Shown here in pieces: positions 1 through 9,973 of a stretch of DNA of 64,000 bases. Numbering within the stretch: position 1 is the first letter of the stretch; each line of letters opens with the position of its first letter. Both the position numbers and the translations under genes were made by a program. The DNA is taken from positions 22,543,009 through 22,607,008 of the forward strand of contig NC_081546.1 of the NCBI RefSeq assembly GCF_901000735.1, in the 5' to 3' direction. Source of the DNA: Corylus avellana (taxonomy: Eukaryota; Streptophyta; Magnoliopsida; Fagales; Betulaceae). The notes under the pieces were generated by a model. That model had not been told where the DNA came from. It made no database searches and saw only the letters and a list, made by a program, of their open reading frames with translations.

Positions 1-159
1 TATTAAGAAAATAAAGCCGTCCCTAATTAAATCTGTAGGAAATATACAAGAGGAAACACACGTACTTAGCTAGAAGGAAACAAAAAGAAGTACAAGAAAA
101 TTACTATAACTAATTGACAAAGAAAAAACATAAGCAAATGTCTAAAGATACAAAATGTT

Positions 160-510
160 GAAGAACAAAGACGTAATCTCCTCTAGAGTCCTATATGGGT
201 TCTCAAAAAAAAATTCTGTCATTCATTTCTTTTCATGAACATTATAGAAGGCACATAGACACTATCTTCCACATAATTGCACTTCGTGTACTACTGATAG
301 TCCACCAACAAGTATATAAGTCAACTAATGCCTATGCGCGAATGACCCAAGACAAACCAAACTGACCAAAAAAGGCACTCATGGCATAAGTCATGAATGA
401 TCGAAGAAGATGGTCCACATACTCTCCATTCCTCTTACACATATATATACAACATCTATCTGCCACAATGATATGCCGCTTCTTGAGGTTCCATAGTAAG
501 GATTGTATCT
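160..510 (-). pseudogene. LINE (L1-type) 3' end relic, zf-RVT region
   Basis: Read on the minus strand, this stretch gives one long frame with the hallmarks of the C-terminal zinc-binding region (zf-RVT) that follows reverse transcriptase in plant L1-like LINEs. These are a Cys-Lys-Arg-Asn-Gly-Glu segment, then VDHLL, then FFGQFGLSW, then LVDLYTCWW, then an MWKIVSMCL-like segment. One in-frame TAG interrupts the frame after the FGLSW segment. The reverse transcriptase and endonuclease are absent, so this is a 5'-truncated dead copy. The motifs are seen directly; the family name is from recall. Confidence 0.7.
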
Positions 511-822
511 AAAGCCGCCAAAAGATTTATAGTAATCGAATATCTTTGTTAAATAATCAATTATTTGGAAAACATAACCTAAAGTAAATTAATTAATTTA
601 ATAATTTAATTGATATTTTAACACTTTATTTTAACTGTAGGTTCAAACTCTTCATAGATAAGACATAAACTATTTAATTGAAATGAAAGATAAATTATAG
701 AATCAAGATTTAAACTAAAGATATATACTCTAATACCATATTAAATTATCTTTAAAATTTATTAAGTAGCATTATTATTATTTTTTTAATTAACATGCTT
801 TCGTATGTAATTGGCCGGTCCA

Positions 823-930
823 GGTGCCCAAGAGGTAGCTCAATCGGCTGAGACTACGCTTAATGAAGCGGTAGTCACTAGTTCGAATCTCCCTTCTCTC
901 TCTTGTGCGGACATCTCAAAAAAAAAAAAA
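823..930 (+). mobile_element. tRNA-derived SINE with target duplication
   Basis: A short tRNA-like unit with a pol III A-box (TAGCTCAATCGG) and a B-box (AGTTCGAATCTC) in the right order, followed by a CT-rich stretch and a poly-A tail. It is flanked by TTGGCCGGTCCA (811-822) and TTGACCGGTCCA (931-942), a 12-bp target duplication with one mismatch. The equivalent position in the intron copy of the host repeat (about 3681-3700) has no such insert. It is not a functional tRNA gene: the body does not close into a cloverleaf with an acceptor stem and it ends in poly-A. Confidence 0.9.
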
Positions 931-1032
931 TTGACCGGTCCAATGCCTTCAATTATTTATCACGTCGCCGTCAGCACATGCCACCAGCCCAATAATTAAG
1001 GATGGAGGACTCAATTTCTTTTTTCCCAAATT

Positions 1033-1157
1033 GTCTCTTGTCTCTATTTTTTTTGTTGAAAAGTCTTCTCTTGTCTCTTCTCTTGTCTCTATTTTTTTTT
1101 TTTGAAAAGTCTTCTCTTGTCTCTATTTTTTTTTTGAAAAGTCTTCTCTTGTCTCTT
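1033..1157 (+). repeat. T-rich tandem repeat
   Basis: Three to four imperfect copies of a roughly 32-40 bp unit made of 'tcttctcttgtctct', a T run and 'gaaaag'. The other two copies of the surrounding repeat have only one short 'ttgtctcttg' here, so the array expanded locally in copy A. Small open frames across it are low-complexity and not believed. Confidence 0.75.
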
Positions 1158-1162
1158 GAAAG

Positions 1163-1532
1163 TAGGGCTGAGCGCCGATCGGTAATGTCGGTTTCGGTAG
1201 AAAAATTTTATTTTCACCTTTCTAACCGACAATGTTGGTAAAGTCGATTATTTCGCCGACTTATTCTACCAAATTTTATTTTATTTTGCATTTCGAACCA
1301 AATGGTGGTCGAAAAAGTCGGTGTCAGTCGGAAGTCGGTAATGTCGGTATGTGGAAAAGTGGCAAATTTGTCGGTAAAGTCGGTTCGGTTAAAAAACCTC
1401 TTCTGCTTATCAAACCGAAAAATTCGGAATAAAAAAAAATCATGCCGCCTACCGTCCTCCATCTAGTCGGTAACAGCCGGTGTCTGTCGAAATCGGTCAA
1501 AAGTCGGTTAGTCAGTAATTTGCTCAGCCCTA
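1163..1532 (+). mobile_element. hAT-type MITE with 8-bp target duplication
   Basis: A 370-bp element with 11-bp perfect terminal inverted repeats TAGGGCTGAGC / GCTCAGCCCTA. An exact 8-bp duplication CTTGAAAG lies on each side (1155-1162 and 1533-1540). The interior is full of 'gtcggt' repeats on one strand and their complement on the other. TIRs beginning TAGGG with 8-bp duplications are characteristic of the hAT superfamily. The other copies of the host repeat show the empty site, with CTTGAAAG present once. No transposase is encoded, so it is nonautonomous. Confidence 0.9.
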
Positions 1533-1641
1533 CTTGAAAGCAACACTTTACAGTACTTCATGCAAGGATAAGGATGGAAAACTTTACACTTCATACTCCA
1601 ATCATATTCAACTACATCAATTTCTTTTATTATCATTATTA

Positions 1642-1810
1642 GAGTAGTGATATTACGCTCGCCAGCGTGAGTGCACATGCAGTGCCTCACGCTGGTGTGA
1701 ACACTAACCAAAAAAATATTAAAAAAATATTGAAACAATAACTTTTGGTTACTGTTCACACCAGCGTGAGACACTGTGCACTTATACTGGCGTATGTAAT
1801 ATCACCACTC
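1642..1810 (+). mobile_element. Tourist-like (PIF/Harbinger) MITE
   Basis: A 169-bp foldback element with 15-bp TIRs (GAGTAGTGATATTAC against GAGTGGTGATATTAC, one mismatch) flanked by TTA on both sides. The inner arms also pair around 'cgccagcgtgag' and 'cacgctggtgtgaac'. TTA duplications and this size suit Tourist-type MITEs. Because TTA is also the unit of the adjoining microsatellite, the target duplication is weaker evidence than the inverted repeats. Confidence 0.8.

Positions 1811-1845
<35 letters not shown>
1811..1845 (+). repeat. (TTA)n microsatellite
   Basis: About 11 perfect TTA units directly next to the Tourist-like MITE. It probably expanded after MITE insertion into a TTA-rich target. 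Confidence 0.9.
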
Positions 1846-2108
1846 TCATTTGAAACTACATTTCGGTCCTCAAAATTTCAATATATTGTTTAGGAACATA
1901 GATGTAGGTGAATATTAACGGCTTGTATCTGTTATTGACAATTATTTACTATTTATTATTTGTCATATTTTAATAATAATATTTTTTAAAATTGAGGGCG
2001 ATATTCGAAATAAAGATTTTCTTAATTTCTTTAATTTTACGTTGAAACCGGATCTTCCCTGTTCAATAGGAGAGGTTCCTTTTGCCAACTGCATCAAATG
2101 TAATCTCC

Positions 2109-2116
2109 TATAAGTA
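2109..2116 (+). promoter_or_regulatory. Putative TATA box of the BAHD/DCR gene
   Basis: TATAAGTA lies 87 bp before the first in-frame ATG (2196) and 231 bp before the family-typical start (2340). If it sets initiation about 30 bp downstream, the ATG at 2196 is the first ATG in the transcript, which bears on the start choice for the gene. Confidence 0.45.
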
Positions 2117-2339
2117 CAACTTGGACCACGTATCTACATCTCATGGATTAGTCCTTCGATCCCAACTTAACTAAGCTTTTCTTTCCTTCAATATTATGGC
2201 TATGTTTAGCAATCATTTTCCCTCGTTTCTTTCAAAAAACTCAAATTTCTTTCTTCACGTTACCAAATTTTCTTCATTTTTTTCTCATAAAAAATTTAAA
2301 ACGCCTTTCACTTTCACCTTCGTATCTCATCAATCAACC

Positions 2340-4923
2340 ATGGGAGCTGAATTTGGGCGAGGGGATCAAGACAAGAAGAGTGTGAAAATAACCGGCAAAA
2401 CCCATGTGATGCCCAACAAGAAACTGGGAAGAAGAGAATGTCAATTGGTAACATTTGATCTTCCATACTTAGCTTTCTACTACAACCAAAAGTTGCAGCT
2501 TTACAGAGGGAGTGACTTTGAGGCAATGGCGGGGAAATTAAGAGATGGGCTGGGGGTAGTTTTGGAAGACTTCTATCAGCTGGCCGGAAGGCTAGGCAAA
2601 GATGAGGAGGGGGTCTTTAGGGTGGAGTATGACGATGAAATGGACGGCGTGGAGGTGGCGGAGGCCATCGCCGACGGGATCCAAATTTCTGATCTGCCCG
2701 CCGACGAGGGCTGCAGCACTTTGAAGGAGTTGATACCATACAATGGGGTCTTGAACGTGGAGGGCATCCGTAGGCCTCTGTTAGCAGTGCAGGTAATTAA
2801 CACTTAGAATTTCATGCAAATCCTTTTTTTTTTCTTTTTTTTTTTATTCACAATTTGATAGAAACTATTTATCATAATTAGGGGTTAAAAATGGAACAAT
2901 TTGTCCAGTTGAAACCATTAAGGTCGACGACCTGTTTTTATTGCTTAAAAAATAGTGGAAATTGCCCCAATTTTGAAGCACAACCATGCAGGAATCACAC
3001 CCCTCCCCAACCGGATAAGGATAAATAGTAGATTATTAAATTGCTTAATTTTATAATATTTATTTTGCATCAAACAATTTGAAAAAAAAAAAAAATTATA
3101 TTGTTATTTTTTTCTTAACTTTTAAAAAGAAGTTTTTTCGTAATAGCAAAAAAAAAAAAAGATACTTCATTTTATACGAAATGGTGAGAATCTACAATTT
3201 CTGATGATCCTCCAACTATGACAGAGTTGGGTGTTTTTATGAGCTAGTCAATTAATGAACCCTTCAAAGTTTGTGCATATGGCGGCAGAATAGATTGAGA
3301 GGTGCGAATGGCAATGTCAAAGTTGACTTTTAGGTTGTCAAGTGGGGATTAGCTGTTTCATGAGGTTATCCTTATCAAGAGCAGCCCAAAGTTCCATATA
3401 TAGTAATATATTAAGGATGTTTGTTAAATAATTAATTATTTAAAAAAATTTAAATCATTGAAAAATAATAAATTTAATTATTTAATTAATATTTAATTAT
3501 TTTTAATTATTTAATTAAAGTGTGTGTTTAAATTTCTCATTAATAAAAACTCAATATATAAATTATTTAATTAAAATAAGTGATAAATTATAAGAACTAA
3601 AGATATATATATAATCTAATATCATATTAAATTTAATAGGTAGCTTACTTTTTTTTTTAAAAAAAATTATCATGCTGTCGTATTTGGGCCCAGTGCCTTC
3701 AAATGTTTATCACATGTCCGCCGATTGGATGTTCCACCAGGCAAATAATTGCCTTTTTCGCAAATTGTCAGTCGTCTCTTGAAAGCAACACTTTACACTT
3801 CATTCAAGGATAAGGGCCGAGACTTTTGGTCTGTTTGAGACGCCACTAGCGTCCAATCATATTCAACTTCATCAATTTCTTTCTTTTCTTTATTATTATT
3901 TTTCATTAATTTGAAGCTTAATTAATTATATGATTAAAATACATTTCTATTTCTCGTTAAATAAATGTTATATGTAGCATGCATGTGAGTTGAGCCCACT
4001 AACACACGTATCTTCGTCGTTGACGTACGTAGTTAACCAAGCTGAAAGATGGACTCGCAATGGGGTGCGCATTCAACCACGGGATCCTCGACGGGACCTC
4101 CACGTGGCACTTCATGAGATCATGGGCCGAGATCTGCGGCGGGGCTCACTCCATCTCGGTCCCACCCTTCCTCGACCGCACCAAAGCCCGCAACACACGC
4201 GTGAAGTTCGACATCTCGCTCCCCTCGGACACACTCGCTTCATCCAACGGCGACGCAAAGACGGCTCCACAACTCAGGGAGAAGATCTTCAGCTTCTCCG
4301 AGGCTGCCATCGACAAGATCAAGTTAAAAGTCAACTCAAATCCTTCCTCCTCATACGACGGCTCGAAACCATTCTCCACATTCCAATCACTCTCCGTCCA
4401 TATCTGGCGCCATGTAACCCATGCACGTAAACTGAACCCCGAAGACCACACCGTGTTCACCGTCTTTGCAGATTGCCGGAAACGGGTTGAGCCGCCGATG
4501 CCGAAGAGCTACTTCGGGAACCTAATCCAGGCAGTGTTCACCGTCACGACAGTCGGGTTGTTATCGGCGAACCCGGCAGAGTTTGGTGCGGCAATGATTC
4601 AGAAATCAATAGAAATGCATGACGCCAAGGCCATCGAGGAGCGCAACAAAGAGTGGGAGAGGTCACCGAAGATCTTCCAGTTTAAGGATGCCGGAGTGAA
4701 CTCCGTTGTGGTGGGGAGCTCACCAAGGTTCAAGGCGTACGAGGTGGATTTCGGGTGGGGGAAGGCGGAGAGTGTGAGGATGGGGTCCAACAACAGGTTT
4801 GATGGGATGGTGTACTTGTTGCAGGGGAAGAGTGGTGGGAGGAGCATCAATGTGGAGATTAGCTTGGAGGCAGCGACGATGGAGAGGCTGGAGAAGGACA
4901 AGGAGTTTCTTATGGAGTTCTAA
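2340..4923 (+). CDS. DCR: BAHD acyltransferase, DCR-like (two exons)
   Basis: Exon 1 is 2340-2792 (donor gtaatt) and exon 2 is 4033-4923 (acceptor gtag); the phase-0 junction gives 447 residues. The catalytic HXXXD motif (HGILD) is at residues 167-171 and the structural DFGWGK motif at about 390-395, both intact, so the enzyme should be active. BAHD enzymes move acyl groups from acyl-CoA to hydroxyl or amine acceptors in the cytosol. The wording around 'QLVTFDLPYLAFYYNQK', 'FADCRKRV' and the short C-terminus resembles the DCR clade, needed for cutin polyester assembly in epidermis; that assignment is by recall. An upstream in-frame ATG at 2196 would add 48 residues rich in Ser, Phe and Lys with no acidic residue, unlike a normal BAHD N-terminus. 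The start at 2340 (context ACCATGG) is preferred because alignment to the family begins there. The 1.24-kb intron holds a repeat. Confidence 0.9.
3411..3990 (+). repeat. DCR-flanking repeat, copy B (inside DCR intron)
   Basis: Intronic copy of the repeat also found at about 541-1640 and 31986-32400. It lacks the SINE and hAT MITE of copy A. The first part ('taatatttaattat ... ctaatatcatattaaattta') also resembles LTR-terminus sequence found twice at 5000-5330, so part of it is an old retroelement end. Confidence 0.7.
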
Positions 4924-4989
4924 TTAATTTTTCATGTATTTGGATGCAATCATGCAAGAAGAAGAACAACAAGATACTTACGGTTAAAT

Positions 4990-5320
4990 CACTAGTTATC
5001 TCAAAAGCTTAAGTTCTTTAACACTTCTCCTCACGTGTGGGCTCAAATTCTCTTTTAATAGGAGAGGCTCAATACGTGAAATATTTAATTGAAAATGGAA
5101 GGTAAATTAACAAAGTCAAGGTTCGATTCCAAGACTTTTGGCTCTGATATCATGTTAAATTATTAATTATCCCAAAAGTTTAAGCTCTTTAACACTCCCT
5201 CTCCCGTGTGGGCTCAAATTCTCTTTTAATAGTTGAGGCCCAACACGCGAAGTATTTAATTTAAATGGGGGTGATTTGACTGAGACAAGATTTGATTTTA
5301 AGATCTTTGGCTTTTATACC
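4990..5320 (-). repeat. Two tandem LTR-terminus-like repeats ending in a primer-site remnant
   Basis: Two about 160-bp copies, each running from 'ttaacactt/ccct..cgtgtgggctcaaattctc' to 'ttggctctgatatcatg' or 'ttggcttttataccatg'. The ends are the complement of TGGTATCAGAGCC, the initiator-Met-tRNA primer binding site of plant LTR elements, so they are minus-strand retroelement ends. The same sequence type recurs in the DCR-flanking repeats. Confidence 0.6.
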
Positions 5321-6145
5321 ATGTATTAAAGTAAAGAGAGCAGAAGCGGAGAGAAACGTATAAGCTACATCTTGTTTCTTCAATATATCAAACAATATTA
5401 TATAACTCTCTATTTATAGAGAGACAATGAATAGTGACCAAGAAATTTTAAAGTAGACCTAAACTAATTAAGGAAGAGAATAAATCTTACAAAGAAATAT
5501 AATAACGGAGAATAAAAATATTCTAACATAAAGAGAAATAACTTGTTAAGGAAAATATTAATAAACCTAATTTATAAAATATAAAATATTCCAACATCCC
5601 CCCTCAAACTCAAGGTGTAAGCTTGAGTTTGGAAAAGAGAAGAAATTAAAGGCATCCAAATTCGATGGTTGGATCACGGCGAGAAAGGCTGAAAGTGACA
5701 GCTAGAGAAATACTGAAAAATGGAGACAAGCCGCTAAAAGAATCTGGTGGAGGGTCAAGGCGCAATTGAAAATGAGGGTAGAGAACGGAAACTAGCCATT
5801 AAAAATCCTATGAAGGGCCAAACCACATTGTGCCAAGGTTCTCTGACAAGAAAGACGAGAAAGGTTGAAAGTGACGGCTGAAGAAATACCGGAGAACGGA
5901 TACATGCCGCTAAAAGAATTCAATGAAAGGCCAAGCCAAAACTGACAATGAGGCCCGAGAAAGGAAACTAGCTGTTAAAAATCTTGTGAAGGGTCAAACC
6001 ACATTGTGCCAAGATTCGCCAATGAATAAAGCTGTGGATCACAACAAAATTGGAAGATTGTCATAAGAGAATACTATAAAACACCATAGAAACATCATAG
6101 GACTTTTATTGAAAGTCGCAGAAATAGAAACGTGGCTCTGATACC
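5321..6145 (-). mobile_element. Short nonautonomous LTR element, minus strand
   Basis: An LTR of about 273 bp (5321-5593, TG...CA) is followed by a purine tract on the minus strand (complement of tcccccctcaaactcaagg) and about 550 bp of internal sequence with no coding capacity. It ends in a primer site on the minus strand (complement of ggctctgatacc, about 6134-6145). The second LTR is truncated after a few bases. 'ctatttatag' in the LTR could be its TATA region. No gag or pol is present. Confidence 0.6.
5681..6030 (+). repeat. Tandem duplication (about 176 bp x 2)
   Basis: Two head-to-tail copies, 5681-5856 and 5857 to about 6030, both starting GAGAAAGG(C/T)TGAAAGTGAC and ending near 'aaaccacattgtgccaag'. 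They make up most of the internal part of the short LTR element. No coding potential is seen. Confidence 0.7.
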
Positions 6146-6900
6146 GTATTAAACTACTAGTTATCCCAAAAGTTGCGTGGGATAAACGTGGCTCTGATTC
6201 CACACATTCAGTATACATGGTATACTACTAGTTCTACCATGTTAAACGTGGTCTTGCCATCATCAAGGTGATTTCTAGTGTATTTCTTACTCTTCATGCT
6301 GCTATTATTGTGCGCTTTCTTAGTGTTACACATTTTTAAGTATGCCCTGACAAACTCTTGTACCCATTTTCTTATAAAACCAAAAATGATTTTAAAAAGC
6401 TTTCAACTCGCCTTTGTTTTCCTTAAAGTTGCATGATAGTATATTTTGTACCTAAATGTGTCTGTTTAGGGCCTAGGGAGAGATGTACCAACCCATAGTT
6501 CCTGATTGAATTCTAAAACACCATTTGGAGTTTCTGGCCAAGAGTCTTAACTCTCTGGCCGAACCCTTGCCCTCAAGAGTGAGCGCTCGCCCAGAGAGCA
6601 AGGTAATCTTGAAATTCTTGATATGAGATCAAGTGTTCATGAAATTGGCGAAGAACATAATGATCTTGAAATTCACGAAGAACACAATGAAGGAAAGATA
6701 AGTATGGAGGAATATATGAAGTTTGCAAATGTGTTGCAACTTCAATTATTAAGTCCAACTGTATCGGAAAATTAAAGGGCAATTCTACAACTTCATGCAT
6801 AGGAGAGGCTGAATCAACATGTATAATTCTGACTTATATATTTGTTTAAAAATCTAAAAACATGTTTATCTTGATGGTAAAAGATCTTGGGGATCGTTTT
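6146..6900. other. No gene seen
   Basis: Nondescript sequence between the short LTR element and the gypsy relic. It begins with a fragment repeating 'gataaacgtggctctgat', another primer-site remnant. Short frames on either strand match nothing I recognise. It may be decayed 3' sequence of the gypsy element to its right. Confidence 0.4.
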
Positions 6901-6939
6901 AATCCGCTGTGTATAGAAAGAAATTTTTTTGAAGTTTAC

Positions 6940-7773
6940 CTTCTCAAATATATGCATAGATCCCAACATGGTGGGCCTCCGACACGTTGACAGGATCAAA
7001 GAGATTCAAAGAATATTGGATCTGTTAGTGCGAGCCTCCAATATACCAGGAAACCAATTGATCGTCAGATTCGGCCAGATCTACACGTGTCAACAACTTG
7101 TAAAATTTCTCTGTGTACCCATCCAAGGACTTCGAACCTTGGCTTAAATTCTGCAATTTTTCATACATGGTTCGGTGCAGTTGTGAGGCAAACAGGTGGC
7201 TCTCATGTGCTTCAATAGTTTCTCCCAACTATTGATCTTCCCCTTGCCCTGCCACATTCTAGATTGTTTCAATTGCTGCCACCATGCAACAGCTCTTCCC
7301 CATAATTTGGTTGCTACCAAAGAGACCTGTCAATCCTTAGGAATCCCCTTGAAATCGAGAACCTCCTCAATTGCTACCACCAAATCCAAAAATTCTTCGG
7401 GTTGTAAACTCTCTTGGAATTCCGGAATGTTGAGTTTGAACCCATTCTCCCACCAATTGGCATGAGCTTGCACATGGGGCTAACGTTCCTGCACACGACG
7501 CTCCGCAAAAAGGTTGTCAGATTCATTCCCATCACTATAATCATCTTCCTCCTCCAAAAGGTGCGGTGGGGGTTGATGAAGACACCCATTGTGACCACCC
7601 ATGTTGGTTAATTGGGTAGTGAGAGCCTCCATCTGGCCCCTCTTGACCTCTAATTGCTCCTCCATACATTGCCAACGAGCTGCCGATTGCTCTTCATGAA
7701 CTGCCTCATCGCGCTTATACACTTCGTTCAAGTTTGCATAGTGGTTGCCCCTTCCCCTTGTCAATGGAGCCAA
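6940..7773 (-). pseudogene. Ty3/gypsy gag relic, frameshifted
   Basis: On the minus strand the frame starting at 7773 encodes a basic, glutamine-rich N-terminus. After frameshifts, the frame at 7228-7025 gives the conserved plant gypsy gag core: 'YEKLQNLSQGSKSLDGYTEKFYKLL' in two pieces, then 'QLVSWYIGG'. About 6950-7020 then reads 'LNLFDPVNVSEAH'. This order is typical of gypsy gag (Retrotrans_gag). Stops between the blocks kill it. The primer site and LTR sit directly upstream (7783-8376). Confidence 0.8.
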
Positions 7774-7782
7774 GGAAAGTAA

Positions 7783-8376
7783 CTTGGCTCTGATACCAAC
7801 TGATGCAGCGTGACGTCGTGGGATACAAAGAAGAACATCAAGAAGAAGGGATAAATATTTCTAAATTTTGAGTCTATCAAAGATTTAAGAAATCTTCTCA
7901 AAACACTAGAGTCTATCTAGGGTTTGAAGGAAAAATTGAAGAAAACTCAACTCTAAGGCTTCTTATTGATAAAAACTGAATAATATAAAGCCACGTTCAG
8001 GAAGGCTATAAGCATGTATTTATAACCCCTATATCCTAACCCTAATAGTAAATAGAAATAAAGTCGGTTTGAAATTCTACGATGGCCGTCCGGACGGAAC
8101 ATAACTTCGTCCGAATGGTCACTACATAAAAGAACGAAAATAGAAATAAAACATAGGCGTCTGGACGGCTATAGACGAGGCTCTCAGGAAGACACTTCAA
8201 TCTTCTCGTCTGGACGAGCTTCAGACGAAGTTGCAGACGAAGCCCTCTGGAATGTAGCTTCTGCATGAGTATGCAATCTCGTCTTGACTCTCCTTAGTAC
8301 GACTTCCTGGGGCCCCTTTACACTTACATCTACACGAGTCTCCCTCATGAAATCCTAATCACTCTGATCTATATCA
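7783..8376 (-). mobile_element. LTR and primer site of the minus-strand gypsy element
   Basis: CTTGGCTCTGATACCAA (7783-7799) is the complement of a full primer binding site for initiator Met-tRNA. The adjoining LTR, about 7801-8376, runs TGATGCAGC...CTATATCA (TG...CA). The right limit is placed by the TG/CA rule only, because no second LTR is present. It contains several 'gtc(c/t)ggacg' repeats. The LTR end lies 12 bp before the ATG of the MLO fragment. Confidence 0.65.
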
Positions 8377-8388
8377 GAGAGAGGAAAA

Positions 8389-8577
8389 ATGGAAAGGATG
8401 AGTGGGGGGGAAGGGGAAGAGACAATGTTGGAGTACACGCCAGCATGGGCGGCGGCCCGTGTTTGCACAGTCATTGTCACCATTTCTTTGGCCATGAAGC
8501 GATTGCTTCACTTTGCCGGCAAAAAGTTGAAGAGGAAGGACCAGAAATCCCTCTTCGAAGCCTTGCAAAAAGTTAAA
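8389..8577 (+). pseudogene. MLO-like first-exon fragment
   Basis: The reading frame encodes an MLO-family N-terminus. A short acidic start is followed by 'LEYTPAWAAARVCTVIVTIS' (extracellular tip and first membrane helix) and 'AMKRLLHFAGKKLKRKDQK', then 'LFEALQKVK', which is where the first MLO exon usually ends. MLO proteins are seven-helix plasma-membrane proteins that modulate powdery mildew susceptibility and calcium signalling. Only about 63 residues remain. After 'QKVK' the DNA changes without a break into sequence matching WAK intron 2 on the opposite strand, so there is no downstream MLO exon. The 5' side abuts a retrotransposon LTR. It is a dead fragment unless transcribed as a chimera. 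Confidence 0.85.
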
Positions 8578-9307
8578 ACACTCATTTGGACCAAAATCAA
8601 TACCATTGTCTTTGTTAGCACAGATGCTTTAACAAATTAATTTGAAAACCAAATATATTGCATATGTTGTTAATACAAAAATTTAAAACAGAAAAATAAA
8701 TGCTCCTGTAATGTATTCTAGAGTCGATTTTCTTAAAAAGTTATTTGCCCCTACCAATTTTGATGAATTAATGCTATACACATTCCTACTCTCATATGAC
8801 TTTTGAAATCACTATTGAATTTAGGATGAATCACTTATAGATTTTGATCTAATGGTGATTTTAAAAGTCATGTCAGGAACTGTTAGAGTGTGAGTGGGAG
8901 AATGGAAGTGTGTTTAGCAGTACTCATTCTAATCAATTGATATGCACTGTATTATAGCAAACACTTCTCCATAATATAATAGAGCCATGTAATTCTCTAT
9001 AACATCCTAAAATGAATGGTCAAGGGCAGCACTATTGCCCTACAACCACTGCCACGCATATATACATGCATCAAACGTGCATACACTTGAGTATTACTTG
9101 CTTTAAAGAAATAGTTTTGTGTTAGTTGGGCATTAAGAATGTGTCCTTTAATTTCTCTGTTTTCTATGTGGAACTATTCTCTTCTGGAAAATGCTAGGCT
9201 TACCAAATTTATTCCCAACAATTTGGTTTTCAAATGTTGTACCATCATCCCAACATCATATGCCTCTATTTACTAAAACAATAGATCACATTCCGTGGTG
9301 AAACATC

Positions 9308-9546
9308 CACTACAAAAATTGTGATAATTTTTTACTAGGAGTTTTTGACGTGCGGTTTTTGACATTTTTCAACGGTTAAAAGGGTAGGTGTCAAAAATTT
9401 CAGATTTTTGACGTGTCTACAGTGACACTTTAAAAAATTTTGACGTGTTGGAGAGAACACGTCAAAAAGAATTTTTTTGACGTGGCCAAACAGCCACGGC
9501 AAAAATTTTTGCAATCCTTTTTGACGTGTCACTCCGTTTGACACGT

Positions 9547-9583
<37 letters not shown>
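9308..9583 (+). mobile_element. CACTA (En/Spm) element end, family 1
   Basis: Begins CACTACAAAAATT, the usual plant CACTA terminus, followed by dense subterminal repeats of TTGACGTG(T) and its complement CACGTCAA. It runs into a (TA)n tract and the assembly gap. The opposite end is not seen, since exon sequence resumes right after the gap. The element is therefore either truncated or mostly hidden in the gap. It lies in intron 2 of the WAK pseudogene. Confidence 0.75.
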
Positions 9584-9702
9584 NNNNNNNNNNNNNNNNN
9601 NNNNNNNNNNNNNNNNNNNNNNNNNNNNNNNNNNNNNNNNNNNNNNNNNNNNNNNNNNNNNNNNNNNNNNNNNNNNNNNNNNNTATATATATATATATAT
9701 AA
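9551..9702. other. (TA)n tract with 100-N assembly gap
   Basis: Alternating TA runs on both sides of exactly 100 N (9584-9683), a conventional placeholder for unknown length. Open frames that read through the N run are artefacts. A CACTA interior could be missing here. Confidence 0.95.
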
Positions 9703-9930
9703 ACTTACCGAGTTCAATAGCGATACTCCTATAATGGGTGTCTATAGGACGGCAACCTGTTCCATTTGTCATCCCATCACCTTCGTAGCCCTTGGGACAA
9801 TCACACTTGAAACTCCCCGGAATGTTGGTGCATGTCATATTGCAGGGCTTTGAAATTTCGCACTCATTAATATCTGAAACACAGTGCATATATGCAGCAG
9901 CAATGAAACCAACTTGTAATATATATATAA
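9703..9930 (-). repeat. Duplicated Ca2+-EGF exon, copy 1
   Basis: The exon (9873-9709, 165 bp, same length as in the intact WAK) keeps good splice borders (tttcag / gtaagt). It encodes an uninterrupted calcium-binding EGF module starting [11 protein letters not shown] and containing '[15 protein letters not shown]'. The exon plus flanking intron ('gtgcatatatgcagcagcaat') is repeated downstream as copy 2 (9931-9973 plus 11385 to about 11575). Confidence 0.85.
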
Positions 9931-9973
9931 ACTTACCGAGCTCAATAGATACTCCTATAATGGGTGTCTATAG

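Larger units (their letters stand above)
541..1640 (+). repeat. DCR-flanking repeat, copy A (carries nested insertions)
   Basis: AT-rich sequence that closely matches two other places in the window: the DCR intron (about 3411-3990) and the segment in front of the broken DCR copy (about 31986-32400). Shared landmarks include a 'catgct..cgtat' segment, 'gtgccttcaa', 'cttgaaagcaacacttta' and 'atcatattcaact'. Copy A is longer because it holds a SINE and a hAT MITE that the other copies lack. Copies B and C therefore show the pre-insertion state. The copy is probably a remnant of an older local duplication of the DCR intron. Confidence 0.75.

Noticed and set aside
826..900. tRNA gene
   Set aside because: A and B boxes are present, but there is no paired acceptor stem, and the unit ends in a CT-rich stretch and poly-A with target duplication. 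It is a SINE.
4146..4460. Antisense frames over DCR exon 2 (also 4599-4901)
   Set aside because: They are shadows of the strongly supported BAHD coding frame and encode no recognisable protein.
9335..9889. Long minus-strand frame of 184 residues
   Set aside because: It reads through 100 N and a TA repeat. Only its first third (the Ca2+-EGF exon) is real.
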